Shown: positions 30,601 to 42,447, counted from the first letter of the stretch. The stretch: DNA of 64,000 nucleotides from Ustulina deusta (GCA_023159155.1 JAJNNX010000013.1:930001-994000); one strand, 5' to 3'. The notes: generated from the letters alone by a model not told the origin. Translations and numbers: made by a program.

Positions 30601-32800
30601 AGTTGCAGGAGGCTAGCCAATACGCCCTAGTTATATAAGGACTTAAACTCCCGTCTGATATCTAATATTAAGCCTTAACCCCTATACCACTACCCAGCAG
30701 CAGCCTTCTCATGACCCATCTTCACTTTGGAGCGAGATCTTCCGAGAGTTACCTTTTACCTGTCACCGCTATTTACTTACTGTCCTAAGGCTACCCGCCC
30801 CAATTCTCTGCTTTTACTACAGCAGCCTAGTACACAGCATCAACTGGATCTCAAAGCTCGTTATAAACCAACAACACCTTCTATCCGGTTATTATTAAAA
30901 TCATGTCAGACAAGGGGACAACTAGTTTTTCTCGTTGCGAGGTAACCGGGCAATCCAAGCAAGAAGAAGGCACTAGCCAAAAAGAAAGTATGCATACCCC
31001 TTACGAACGCCCGCAATCCACGTCAACTTCATCCAAGTTTCCAAGTGGCATTTACCAACGAATCAGATAATGTAGTGAAACATATGGATAGTTCCGTGAA
31101 GCTGGGTGAACAACATACTCATACTCTTGTTTATGATGAGGGACCTTGTCTATGGCGATAACGTTCCTATGAATGGGCGACGACCTCTAAGCAAGGAGAA
31201 ATTGTGATTTTAGCCGAGATGTTGCAACATTGGGGTACGATGTTAGGAGTATGTCCATTAGTACTTAGTAAATTAATATTAGATAGCAAACTGCCGTATT
31301 TCATTATTGTTACATAATGTGGCGAAAAATCTTCTAGCAGCATATTACAAACCTATTTGCCACTTCTCTTATATATATAAACTTCACTACTTTAATCGCT
31401 TTAAGCAAAGCATAAAATCAATACGAAAAAAAATGCACCCCCTAATGATCTAACAATTACGTGTCAATACGGGGTAGCTAGGATAAGGCAATGCTCAGTA
31501 TGTTGATGTTACCAAATTCACGTTTGAGAAGTCCCCTACCTCGGCGGCTACTAGAGGAAATAGATTGCGAACTGTTAGTTTCCTATTGTAGATACTGGTG
31601 GAAACTCATCATTCGTTCCGTGGATATACCCTCCATCCCCTGTTGGCTAGGTACCTTATAATCAGCTGTCCTTTAATGTAACCGTGAGAGAGGTCACCAC
31701 GGGACAAAGTCCTAGAACGGGTGACCTTGTAAGAGTAGCATGCTGAGACCGACTCAACAAACTATAGCCAATAACAGCAATCTAGACTACCACGCTTGCC
31801 AGGTGTCACAGATGCGACTGTATATTGGAGACGTGTTATGCACTGGGTGCTTTTGTCAGGGAGGGTATCGCTCGGCGCTTCATTAGTATTGGAACGTATA
31901 AGACCTTAGGACCATTTGGCCTCTCAAGGCTAAACGATGAATAATCTTCACGCCGAACAATTCACCTGTACGGCATTCTTGTGTATAGTTGACGCATATC
32001 TAGAAAAGCCACGTTCTAGTCAAGCAGCGCTTCCATCCTAGAAGGAAAGAGATTGCATAGCTGTTGGACGGCATTGCTACAGAGGGCGAGCTACAGTTAC
32101 TCATTAGGAGCCCCCTTGAGGCTCAAAGAGCGGACGCCCGTTGAGATCTGGTGGAGTATGCTGACTTTGCATCGGCCCAATATGCCGTTTATAACATCGG
32201 AGTTGGCTATGACGTACGATAGCTATCAACCAAACGTGATCACTGTCCAACTGCTTTCAGATGTATTAAGCATGGCCCTTAGGCCACACTAGTTTTACAC
32301 CTAGGGCTACTAGACCTAGATTGTCGATGATGCTGTGAAGTCCTTTCTAAGAGGCGGCTCAAATCGAGATAGTTAATAGGCCGACGGCAGTGTGGGTAGC
32401 TGTTAATGCATATCTGCAAGGATCGTCACAATCCAGGCAACCCTATAGAGCAAAACCATCTTCTAAACATAACAATTAGTTCAAATTCGTTACGACAGCA
32501 CCTTCAGAACCTACCACTATTAGTGGTGGTCTATGTACAGTTATGGCCAACGGGATTTCTATGCCTTTATGCAACTCCGGCCAATCTGCAGGGACAACGC
32601 CTACGGCTCAGAAAGATACTAGGTACCCTGCCATGTATGCTCTAATATCGCCAATAAAGTCGTAAATACGAGTATCAGATAGACTCCGCTAATGGTAATT
32701 ATATATAAAGAGATTCTTAGGACGTAAATACCATCGAAACACAACTCGGACTGCAACCAAGCACAGCACCGATAGAGAGAATCTTACAGAGTCCCTTCTA
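27603..32800. other. Long gene-free region
   Basis: Five kilobases without a supported gene. Frames are short, and I saw no splice-connected motifs. The sequence near 28390-28620 (minus) is slightly protein-like but has no domain. At 30700-30637 (minus) there is a tRNA-like pattern (GTGGTATAGGGGTTAA, then GTTTAAGTCC). Many TA-rich words suggest old, mutated repeats. Confidence 0.45.
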
Positions 32801-32844
32801 CAACATTTGGTTCGTATTCACCAGTACCTACTAAACCATATTAT

Positions 32845-33160
32845 CGAATATTTATGCTAACATTGGGAAGCGGTTGGCGGAAGAAGAACTCGAAATTGAG
32901 ACATGCCCCGACTGCAATGGATTAAGGTAACGGCAATCATGACATATGGAGAGTGAAGTCACTAAAATATATGCAGATGGGCGGGCATACTAGAATGCTT
33001 GAGATGCGGCCAGTTTGGTGTGGTTTGTGCCATTTGCCATGGAGACGGCTATGCGTCAGGTCAACCTTGTCGTCAGTGTGGAAACTTGACAAGATGGGTA
33101 GAAATGTTAAAATGGAGTGGACATAAAGTAGTTTTCGAGGAACTAGAAATAATTATATAA
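32845..33160 (+). pseudogene. CxxC mini-protein gene, copy without visible start
   Basis: Homologous to the intact gene at 37814-38111. The first exon ends at 32926 (TCPDCNGL). A 50-bp intron (GTAACG...ATGCAG) follows, and exon 2 (32977-33160) encodes ECLRCGQFGVVCAICHGDG, then PCRQCGN, and a tail WVEMLKWSGHKVVF. The four CxxC pairs and the intron are kept, but in the reading frame there is a stop upstream and no ATG, where the intact copy has its start. Either the start is lost or a first exon lies further upstream that I cannot identify. Confidence 0.6.
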
Positions 33161-33439
33161 TCTTGTACCGCAAGAATATGCAATAGTAATTATTATTTCT
33201 GCTGTCTTACCGGAATTTGGTCAACAAAGGTGGCCCTTTCGTATTTTTCCTAGTAAGCCTACATTTCACTACGTAACATACGGCCCGAACAATATTCAGC
33301 TAGATAGCTGCAAGTAAGAACGACATATAGGTCGATACAATCGATCGGATAACTTTGCCTGGAAAAACTACATTTATTATAAACTTTGATAAATGCTTCT
33401 CAGTTGAAATAATTATTGATGCCATGTATAGCTAATTCA

Positions 33440-33592
33440 ACATAAAAGCCGACTTGTGTCCACCCTGCTTTAGTAATTCAATCTATTTTCCTAAATCTTT
33501 GCATTAAAAAGAATGCTCACTTAGCACTAAGCAAACTACACCAAACTGCCCATACGTCAAGCATTCTATGCCGTACATCCACATGTGTTTCT
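33440..33592 (-). pseudogene. CxxC mini-protein gene, broken copy
   Basis: The minus strand matches exon 2 of the gene at 37814-38111 (GGCATAGAATGCTTGA, CAGTTTGGTGTAGT, then GGACACAAGTCGGCTTTTATG). The middle part with the third and fourth CxxC pairs is deleted or scrambled, and stops interrupt it. It abuts the end of the Zn2Cys6 gene on the same strand, whose last codons align with the intron of the intact copy. Confidence 0.65.
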
Positions 33593-33593
33593 C

Positions 33594-34301
33594 TTAGTGA
33601 TTCGAGTGTTTCTGATTGCCACGGTCGAGGTTCATGGCCTGTCTCGGCGGCAGCACCGGGTTCCGGGAACCTTTCGATGACGATACCGTCATAGCCCTTG
33701 GAATTGGGTCGTGCTTATAAGTGTTTTGGAAGTTATAAGTGCTTCGAAATCTTTTACTTCTAACAAAACGTTAATGCTAGGCAACATGATCATGGCGACA
33801 AACTTACTCCACATATACGCATCGCCTCCCTGATCGTTCACAACTACCACAAGGCTGTCCTTTGCTACATCTGCTTTTTCGTTGTCTACAAGATATGCAA
33901 GCCGGTTTCTTCGAGCCAAAGTTTAGTGGTGTGGCCTTTGTTGCTTCCTTTTTGACGGGGGCAACCAGGGTTGGGCCTGTAGCCGGCAGGGTCTGCCTTG
34001 TTGGATCGTTCTCGCAGGCTGTATATTCGGGAGTCAATGGAAGCTGGAGTTGGACGGGCTGTAGCAAAGGAGCCAATAGACCCATCGGGAAGCCTGTGAC
34101 GCAACTTAATAAAGGCGGCCCCATGGTTTGAGATGGGCTATCCCCGGCCCATCCTTGCTCTAAAGGAGGATTGTGCGGCGTCTGAGGACAATGAGGACAA
34201 TATTCCACGGTTGGTAGCGTTGTCTTGTCATTGAATATTACAGGGTAGCCGTTCCAAGCGTCGTCTGTCACAAAGCTGCTGTTGGGTCGGCCAAAGTCCA
34301 T
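33594..34301 (-). CDS. Small Zn2Cys6 protein
   Basis: Two exons: 34301-33808 and 33759-33594 (48-bp intron, GTAAGT...GTTAG), giving 219 aa from MDFGRP. The zinc cluster, CISCRQRKSRC then CGSCERSGRRC (CX2CX6CX5CX2CX6C), lies at about residues 142-169. Unusually it sits toward the C-terminus, whereas most fungal regulators carry it near the start. The N-terminal half is Pro/Leu-rich without a domain. The last exon includes NPVLPPRQAMN, which is nearly the same as VLPPTQAMN in the bZIP protein at 37114-37633, so the two genes share a terminal module at DNA level. It may be a chimeric or decaying regulator, and the exon-2 junction is inferred. Confidence 0.55.
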
Positions 34302-34541
34302 GGTGGATTGTGAACCTAGCACTCATACACCTAGAAAATAATTCTAAAGTGGTGGTCGAGAGCAGTATCATACAAATTATTGGAATGTACTGAAAGCTGA
34401 GAATTCGTGAGAACTTGTGTTCATGCTGAAAGTGTCCCAAGTTAAGGCATCTCGCATCGTACCGGGGATAGTTCGGGGTTTAACAGGGAGCTGATCACAT
34501 CCATCATCAACGCCGCGCATAATCAAGGGTCGTCGGTAGAG

Positions 34542-34708
34542 CAGGGGTTTCCTTAGTGCACCGCTTCTGTGGAGACTTCGTTAGCAGGAGCTACATTGAG
34601 AGGTACAAATATAGCCACCATCTGACTCCTGGGACGAAAAGGGTGTCATCGTAGAACTGGTTCCTGCCGACAAAGTCTCCATAGAAGCGGTGCGCTAAGG
34701 AAAGCCTG
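34542..34708. mobile_element. ~167-bp MITE with ~45-bp inverted ends
   Basis: The left arm (CAGGGGTTTCCTTAGTGCAC, CGCTTCTGTGGAGACTTCG) and the right arm (CGAAGTCTCC-type inverse: GTCTCCATAGAAGCGGTGCGC, then TAAGGAAAGCCTG) are inverse copies with a few differences. The ends starting CAGGG resemble hAT termini, but no clear 8-bp target duplication was seen. A related element is at 45231-45456. Confidence 0.7.
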
Positions 34709-35318
34709 TCCTATTTGGGCTCCAACCCCACTACCCCCAGCTCGGAGCATTTGAGCAGGATATACGATTCTCCAGTGGATTTCTGCACATACACTAGCGT
34801 CATCACCCTCTGTGGCCTCATCTGCCAAGAGGGAATTGCAAGAGTTGTCCGTCTGCCCACGGACTGAGCCCCCTGTCACGTAACAGAACTGTGAACTAGT
34901 GAAGACTCAAGGATGCTGATGGTAATACGTTGCAATCTGCCCACTACGGAGGTGCATGTTGGCCTAGCAAGGGTAATTTCGCCTCGTCGGTATCGACATA
35001 CGTTACTTTCCCATAAACCCCTAACAAACGCTTCCATGTCCATCTCCAAAGCGATTCCAGAAGACCCATGATGCCATTCCTATGGCCTTCCCGGTCGGTG
35101 GTTAGAGCGGCTAACGCAAGCTTACGAGATACTTACGTTGTAGTGAGTAGTCTGATCACGTCTCCCTCTGGAAGCCTGGCATACTCAGATGTGTTCGAAA
35201 TAGAATAGTTCTTCTCGTCGTCCGTTGCTTATTGCCTAAATATTACATGTTAAGCCCTATTCAGATGATATTGCAAAAGAGTGGAACTACCGTAACTGAA
35301 GTCTCAAAATATATGAAG
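34658..35318. repeat. Direct repeat copy 1 (see 45398-45988)
   Basis: About 660 bp that match 45398-45988 in the same orientation through most of their length. On the minus strand both copies keep an intron-like segment (GTAAGTATCTCGTAAG ... CTCTAAC ... CATAG) flanked by protein-like sequence (AFVRGLWE, then GEITLARP in this copy). Both therefore look like fragments of a once protein-coding element or gene. No intact frame remains. Confidence 0.7.
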
Positions 35319-37113
35319 CCTATGTTTGGATCTGACCCAACTTCGACATACTGAGAGGTCATAATGAGGATCACAAGGCATCTGCTACCGAAGTGGCAAC
35401 TTAGGAAATCAGAACTGTGCGATTACATACCCCGCAAGCACTTACTTTCCGTGCCTTTTGTATTTTATGTCCTGCCTATTGCGCAAGTTGATAGGTACGC
35501 AAAAATGGAGTGGAGACTTGAAATGTGATAACGTGTAACCTGATTCATCCGTTTAAACCTAGCACTACTTGGGCCGGGGTATATTATTGTCTAGCTACTT
35601 ATCAAAGCCGTAGCACCGGGACCTGCGTAAATCGACATAAGCAGTCAAGGTAATCCTGTGTGTTGGCCACTGTGTCTCGGCCTCAGGTCAAGCACAGTCT
35701 ATTATGCGTACTAGGATGAATAAACAGGTGTCCCCTTAGCGTGCCGCTTCGTTGAGGGACTTTGACACGGGTTTTCTTAGCGTACTGCAGGGTACTTGTC
35801 TACTAAGTGAATATGTAGCATGCCACGCTTCGAGGCAACCTTGTATTCAAAAGACGAGCATCACATGTTCTCCCAGCTTGTCCCGCGATCCTTGAAAATC
35901 TAATAGTCACTTGCACGCCAAATATTCCTATGTATAAATCTCGTTGAGCGAGCCTCCTGAAGGGCATAGGGGGCGTGCAAGGCTAGGTCTATTATACATG
36001 TTTTAGGCAGGCTCATTAATGAAGCATACCCAGTGTCCCATCTGACAAGTTCTGCCTTCCGGTATCTAGCGATAGTCCACCGATCAAGCTGAGACCCCTC
36101 CCCTAGTTGAGGATTGTCTAGCATTCTGTATGCATATGAAACGGTCAACGGGCTATAATACAAAGGATGGTTCATCCTGGTGTCAAGTTCACTATAGACC
36201 TCCCATGAAACCCTTTTCTCATTTTCCTTTGCCCGGCGCCTAAACTGCCTAACCCAGTTAACCTGAGGGTGCGATGACTGGGTATCCCAACGTACAGCCT
36301 GCTAAAGTCCAAACTCGTCACTACAACAGCCTCTTTCTGTGTAGCCCTAGGTCGGTCTTGGGTGACGACATCCAATCCTGGCACCAAACCCTGCGCTCTA
36401 CACCTCCTGGGTCTCAAATGTTAACTCGGTAACAAAGCCAAGGGGTAAGCCCGGGGCTGGCAAGTGGTGAACCAAACTTTGTACACTCGTTAAATCACTT
36501 TCTCATCTGCCTAATCAAGGACTCAGCCGGTCTTTCAGGGGTTCAAGAAGCCGGCAGGGGGTATTTATCTACTTCTCGGTTTGACAAAATGTGGGACGAG
36601 TGCCCGAGCTAACACTTTGTGACGAACCTTAGATTCGTATAGCGTGGTATACTCGGAGCTCCCGTGAGGATCGTGCAAGGTAGTATCGTGGTAGTTACGG
36701 TCGTTGGTCGTGAATCACTAAGTAGTCAGGATTGCTCCCATACAGTTATTCCAAGAAGTCGCTGACTACGTTGGCCATCCCGTTGTTGGTTTGTAACAAC
36801 ACACTTGAGATCCTGGCGCTAAAGAACAACCAGTAAATAATGCTGCGGTTTGGGTAGTACTGTCTGTTGGTGACAAGGCACTTTGTTTGATTGATGAGAC
36901 CTAAAATAGTTAGGTGGAAACACCGCGCCACGGAGTGCCCGAAGTTAGAGCTTGACAAGATGTACCGAGTACCAAGTAAATACTTATAATGGCTATATTT
37001 AAGATGATTGAGATTAGCGGTGTATATATCTGAAGAAACTCTCCTATATATTTTATTCTCCTGAAGCAAAACTCCAAAGAAACCGCCCCTTAATCACCTC
37101 ATACTTTCTCGCC
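35319..37113. other. Gene-free, repeat-fragment region
   Basis: No gene. At 35735-35790 there are more words of the MITE ends (CCCCTTAGCGTGCCGCTTCG and GGGTTTTCTTAGCG). At about 36712-36760 there is a fragment related to the repeat near 44930 (CTCCCATACAG, ATTCCAAGAAGT). Confidence 0.45.
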
Positions 37114-37633
37114 ATGCCTCAACAGAGGGTTAGTTCTTTGTCCCACACCACTGATTCCAATGAGGACTGGAGCAAGGTAACGGATCTCGCAGAGCGTCGG
37201 AGGATACAGAACAGGATTGCTCAGCGCACCTATCGTATGCATTTATACCTTCAACTATTACTTTGAAAAAGCTTAACACTGACAGTTTCTCGCAGGCAAA
37301 AAACTGAAAAGGCGTCTCGAAGACCTCGAGGAGAAAGTTCGCATGCCTGACGGATCATCCTCGCCTATAAACATAACCGAGGAGCAACGAACCCGCATTC
37401 AAGAGGTCACGGTGCTGCCGCCGACACAGGCCATGAACTCCAACCACATGCTTACACCACATGACTCGGCTGCAATGTATTCCACGACCACACCCAACCA
37501 CAACCGCCACCGCTCTTGCACCATTGGGCCTAGCACCTCGACGTCCGTGACACACATCGGTGGCGCCAGGTTCCCTATTTATCAACAGCCGACTTATACT
37601 GGCCACTACCCGGCTATGTTTGTACTTCCCTAA
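37114..37633 (+). CDS. Small bZIP transcription factor
   Basis: Two exons: 37114-37234 and 37296-37633 (61-bp intron, GTATGC...CTCGCAG), giving 152 aa. The intron splits the basic region, and the splice rebuilds AERRRIQNRIAQRTYRKKLK, a classic fungal bZIP DNA-contact sequence. The zipper is very short (RRLEDLEEKV) before it ends in a Pro/Ser stretch. Dimerisation may therefore be weak or need a partner. The C-terminal 80 residues are Thr/Asn/His-rich and include VLPPTQAMN, shared with the Zn2Cys6 gene at 33594-34301. A decayed copy of this part is at about 60735-60800. It would act in the nucleus; targets are unknown. Confidence 0.75.
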
Positions 37634-37813
37634 ATTGCAGCCATCGTCTCAACTACGCTAACAACAACTTATAAAGAACCAAATTCATTGAATATGGCAA
37701 TAGCAAATACCAAAACACGACTCAGGATGAACAGGCCCCTACAAACCCCATGTTTTCAACGTTTGGTTCGTATTCTTATTATCTACTAGCCCGGAACTTA
37801 TGCTAATTCCTTA

Positions 37814-38111
37814 ATGACACTAGATAACGGGATTAAAAAGGCTAAAATTGAGGAATGTCAAGAATGCAAAGGATCAAGGTATAGTTGTTCTAGACACCAG
37901 GTAGTAAAGTCACTAAAAGAAACATAGGTGGGCAGACGGCATAGAATGCTTGAGGTGTGGGCAGTTTGGTGTAGTCTGTTCCTATTGTCGCAACTATGGA
38001 TCAGTGTCAAGTGAGCCTTGTTTTCAGTGCGAAGATATGGGGGAATGGGTTGAATTACTGAAGCAGAGTGGGCACAAGTCGGCTTTTATGTTGAGAGAAC
38101 TAGACTGTTAG
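37814..38111 (+). CDS. 82-aa CxxC (DnaJ-type zinc) mini-protein
   Basis: Two exons: 37814-37878 and 37928-38111 (49-bp intron, GTATAG...ACATAG), giving 82 aa from MTLDNGIKK. Four CxxC pairs: CQECKG, CLRCGQFG, CSYCRNYG and CFQCED. This is the spacing style of the DnaJ central zinc domain (two zinc ions held by four CxxC motifs), but without the full CxxCxGxG repeats and without a J domain. The tail is WVELLKQSGHKSAFM. Two decayed relatives lie at 32845-33160 and 33440-33592. It sits 180 bp after the bZIP gene on the same strand, and a dispersed repeat starts right after its stop. Possibly a thiol or zinc chaperone-like protein; function is not shown. Confidence 0.65.
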
Positions 38112-38588
38112 GACGTGATAGCCCCTAACACTATATAAATCTTTCAAGGTGCGAGAACCCATGAAAAGGAGGGGGAAGGGTTAAGGGGGTACGTGTAGGC
38201 ATGATGCCCTCATAATTGTCCTCCACACAACCTAGGAGATGGACAGGGCGGTACTTGTGCTATCACCTTTCTATGAGTAAAAATATAACCTGCCGGAGTT
38301 TTAACTTAAAATAACAATCAGCCATCTTGGTAGCCGTTGTAAAGAGGCTATTTTAAGCGGCGCTTCTGCGAGTAATAGAATTAGATCTTTTAGAGCGCAA
38401 AGTTCCCTTTTACCTAACATGTTCTGCATAGGATGCTAAAAGGTTTAACGCAAATTTTACAGAGCTAGGTTTGCCTCTTGGTAAATAATTTAATACTGGT
38501 GATTTAACCGTCTGCACTACTAAGAGGAAAGTGAGGGAAACCAATCTTATATGTATGCAAAAGAGCGACCCTAAATCTGCTCTCTTTC
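38112..38588 (+). repeat. Dispersed repeat, copy B
   Basis: Inverse copy of 5090-5530, beginning with the base after the stop codon of the CxxC gene. It has about 35 more bp than copy A, mainly an insertion around 38500-38530. Non-coding. Confidence 0.8.
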
Positions 38589-38927
38589 AACGCTTTTAAA
38601 CTGGGGCCTGGTCTTGAGCACCTCAATATTGCTCGTGGAAAAGTGGCAATACAGATGCCGCTGATCTTCGCTCGAAGGACTCTGAACTTTTAAGCTTGTC
38701 CGCTTGACTAGCGGGGTGCTTGTTATGATGCCATCTTGGACAGAGTCCATGGCCAAGAGCTACACGCAATCCGAAAGCAGTAAGGTTCCTGAAACAGAAT
38801 ATAATGGAGTGGCTTAGATATAGTAGATCTAGAGTCTAGTTGTACATAAATTGGGATAGTGAAAATGGAGGACGAGAAATGTAAAACCGCAAGGTGACCC
38901 AAAAAGTCGAACCCAGACTTCAAACTT

Positions 38928-40955
38928 TCATTGATGCCAGCCGAGATAGAGCTTCCGTTGAATTTCAAGGTGCATAGCTTTTTGATAGCAGGCCCAGGGC
39001 TTGATTCTATCAATGGCGGTCGCAAGCAACGGAGGGGAGTATTGTGAACTCGTCAAGCTGTCAGCTTTGCTACACCCCGCCCCACCCACGGCCCTGAGCT
39101 GAACGTTGGAGCCAAACCGCAACATCCCACCCGAACCCGTCCGGTCATCTACCTTCGGGTCTACCCCTGCGTGGGCATCATGTGAAGTTCCCCGGCCAAT
39201 GATATTTCCACCGTACTCCATGCCTTCGAACTTAGTCGCGGGGTCGAAACTGAGCAGCACCAAAGCCTTGACCCCCCCTTTGGAGCCGTCGCTAGTTGTG
39301 TAGATCACAGCGCGCTCATCCCCTGTCGCAGCCACGCAACTCTGGCGGCCATTAACATTGAGTAGTTGCCGAACGCTATCCAAAATAGAGTTTGGCTCCG
39401 ATAAATCTTGTTCGGGAGGCCAAATAAATATCGTATTGGCTTGGTAAGGCTGCATAGGGGGCTCGCTGGGGGCTCTCGGCTCGTCCGAAGCTAAGTTGTC
39501 TAATATCAAACGTGTTCCCGGCTTCAGTCTCCTAAAGCCAGTTCGGAGACGCAGCCGCTGCGGACCAGAGGCGTCATAAGATGTATCGTCGATCAGGTCA
39601 ATAAAGGTGTGAGAGGACCGCATATATGCGCAAAAGTACGTTTTGCTTCTCACCAATAGTGATGCAACAGAGCTGTCATCCCCTACATGAAAATGCTCGG
39701 GTCTTCGAAATAAGACAGCGGCATCACTCGTTATGTCGGCTCTAACTCTTTGTTGGTCCTCCTGGATGCTCTTTTGAGGGAACACTACCTCCGTCGTATA
39801 GTATGTGCGCTGACTCCGGCTTTGACCTTTCAACCATTCTTTCCGGCATTCCAAAATAACGATGCCCCCGCCTGCCTCGTCCGTTTCCAAAGAGAGAAAA
39901 CCCCAACGATCGTCGATAGGGCCTTCAGAATGCTTTCTTCTCCAACTATCTTCCTTTCTCATCACCTGCATTTTCCCGAGTAACGGCTCATTCAGCGGAA
40001 AACGGAAGCAGTAATAGTGAGATGTCCATTCAGGATCATCGGCTTCATAAAGAGTCTGGTTAGAGAGGCCATAAAAGTAATCACCGAATATTTCAAAACA
40101 GACTGTCGATCCTATGTCGCATCCTGCCAAGTTTGACATGTACATCCGGGGTTGGGGTAGCCAAGAATTACTGTTCAGATCATAGCCTTTAATGACCCAT
40201 TTCCTGAACCCATCAGCTCCCTCCTCAGAGTGTGTGCCAAAGTAGAGAAACTTGTCATTGTTTCTAACGAATATCCTGGCTACCGAGTTCAGGCGGAACG
40301 ACTCGAGTATTTGGCTTGTTTGAGGTTTAAGAATAAGAAGCCAGTTTTCTGTCACAGGTATAGCGAAAGAAAACAAGCAACTTACAATCCCGGCTGCTTG
40401 GTAAAGTACCTTAAACTTGTATTTACAACAATTTGCTGCTCGTGGGATAGCCTCGCGTATAAGCATTGGGATATTCACAACCAGTTCCTCGTTGGTTGAC
40501 CGGTGTATATCAAGGATCCGAAGCCACCGCTGCGGCCGTGCTTCAATAATGTAACACAGCTTGCCACCGAAGAACCCATAAGAATCAGCGCAAGCCACAA
40601 TTCCCACGAAGTACGGAGAGGCCTGCGATAGCGCGTTGCGTCGCTTTGCCACGCGACGCAACGCCCGCGAGAACCGCCCAGTCTCAAGCGCCTCTCGCGC
40701 CTCGAGGGTGCCGTGTATTTTGGACTGAGGCGACAGTGTTAGCCGATGGTCTATTCCGTCGTCTCCTTGACCGTGTTAGGGATCTAGTGCCCTACTCACC
40801 ATAACGACAGGCTTGCAGAACAGGTCTTCCTGTATAATATACTGGAAGTGTTTACTGCATAACGACCAGTGAAAGACATCTTCAATATCTAAGGCTGCCA
40901 CAATGTATGCGACTAGTTCGTAAGGGAGTCGTTGTAGTCCTGTAATCTTGGACAT
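38928..40955 (-). CDS. F-box protein with beta-propeller-like body
   Basis: Two exons: 40955-40800 and 40724-38928 (75-bp intron, GTGAGT...CCTCAG), giving 650 aa. The F-box is in exon 1 (LQRLPYELVAYIVAALDIED, then VFHWSLCSKHFQYII). The body matches a large fungal F-box family: it has LCYIIEARP, LYFGTHSEEGADG, FYGLSNQT, EWTSHYYCFRFP, SWRRKHSEGPI and LECRKEWLKGQSRSQRTYY. These are strand-rich repeats likely to form a substrate-recognition surface. As part of an SCF ligase it would direct ubiquitination; the target is unknown. The frame is intact from start to stop, and the family is often expanded in Fusarium-like genomes. Confidence 0.8.
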
Positions 40956-41829
40956 TTTGCTCTGGCCTCCGCTTCAGCTAGAGATTCTTTCTAAAGTCGA
41001 ATGAAAAAAAGCATTTGTAACCACGCTTTTTAAATACCGGAGGGGGCTCTGCAATAGCCTTGACAATATAGCCATATCACAGACTTACTATCTTCATTCC
41101 CGAGCCTCGCCGTTCGCCGCGAGAGTAGGGGCCACGAGTGCTCGCATCCCTGTAAGTGATTTATGCAGGCGCCTGTAATAGGCAGCGGCAGCGGCAGCAG
41201 TCTCACATGGATTTTTCGGCAGGGTGTAAGCCAGGCTTGCTATACAAGATTTTATTGAATGGACTGATGTAAACTATACCATAAAGCGGGTTTCTATGGT
41301 CTATCAATATTGGGGTCACTTTCGCTTCCATGTCGCAGGCCTGCCCGAGATGCATATTGTAACTGTATCGGGTGGCTTGTCGCGGGGGGTCGCATACAGC
41401 GTGTTGTTCGTGACTCTAGCTATTACTTGGAAAGCCACTTTTAAGCTACAGCACTGCGTATGCCTCTTCTAACCATCGATTTAGTGTCCAACAGCTTTGT
41501 CTCACGCTTATGTTTGCCTAACAGTGAAATCAGAAGTGTTAGGGGTAAGATGGGTTGTATTCCAGATGGAAACTGTTCTGCTAGTCTAATGAAGAGGGGT
41601 AGACCTGGCAGAGGCAATCTAAGACCTTGTTAGATGCCTTCCTTCGATTTTCCGCGAATCCCCTTCTTTATCCCTGTGATAGATTGTAACTAGCATGAAA
41701 AAAGTTGCTGTCCATTAGAAGTCCCTTTTAGTATTCTATCAACAGATATAGAACATATAAGCCATGTTCTTATCAAGACTAAATTTCCTGCAGAATCTAA
41801 ATCCGACACCTAAATCTTGCCAGCAAATT
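40956..41829. other. Spacer, nothing recognised
   Basis: No supported gene or repeat. Contains the promoter of the F-box gene at its left edge. Confidence 0.4.
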
Positions 41830-41994
41830 TTAGGCATTATGAATGCAAGATCTACAAGTATGAATCTCGCAGTAACGGCACTCGAAAATCCACCAGTGTG
41901 GACCCGAATGGCACAGGTTGCAGGTCCATTGGACTAGGGTGCTGTCTGACTTAATCATCTTGAACGAGTGTGCACAATTGATTGAGACAGCCAT
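41830..41994 (-). CDS. 54-aa zinc-finger-like mini-protein
   Basis: Single exon from MAVSINC. The frame encodes WTCNLCHSGPHWWIFECRYC, then HTCRSCIHNA: CX2CX10CX2CX5CX2C, six Cys plus His, with a GPHW core that I recognise from small fungal Cys/His proteins that are otherwise uncharacterised. The hydrophobic start (about 20 residues) is not a clear signal peptide. The frame opens with a non-ATG start further upstream, so a preceding exon is possible. Likely a zinc-binding domain protein or the remnant of a larger one. Confidence 0.5.
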   Translation of the reverse strand: MAVSINCAHSFKMIKSDSTLVQWTCNLCHSGPHWWIFECRYCEIHTCRSCIHNA

Positions 41995-42447
41995 GGTAAA
42001 CAGAATCGTCCCTCCAAGTTGGCAATCTAGTAGGCTGTACAACTCAGGGTGGTGAAAGGTGAAAGTATATGGTTTTGTGGAGGATCGGAACTATGAGCTT
42101 AGATGCAAGTTAGTAACAAGGTTGATTACAAAGCCAGGTATTCAAGGACAAACCTGGGGTGTTGGCTAATGGGGGAAAACTTGGGCAGTTGTATAGATGA
42201 CAAGCGGTGGTCACTTAGTAGGTGTATTAGAAGGAGACGAGTGAATTTCGTGGAGGGAGTAAAAAAGATGTTTAAAGCCTAGTAAGTAGATATTTGGGCT
42301 GGAATTAACTAGAGGTGAGAATTTGGCTTTCGAGAAATATAAGTTGATAAATGGCGTGGCGATCAAATCAGATATATATATTTTATGTTTAGATGCTAAC
42401 CTATAGCTTATGGCCAATAAAAAAACGAGATCGTTTATTTATGTATG
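41995..42447. other. AT-rich spacer
   Basis: No supported gene. It separates the mini-protein gene from the end of the FAR1/ATP-grasp gene; both are on the minus strand. Confidence 0.4.
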
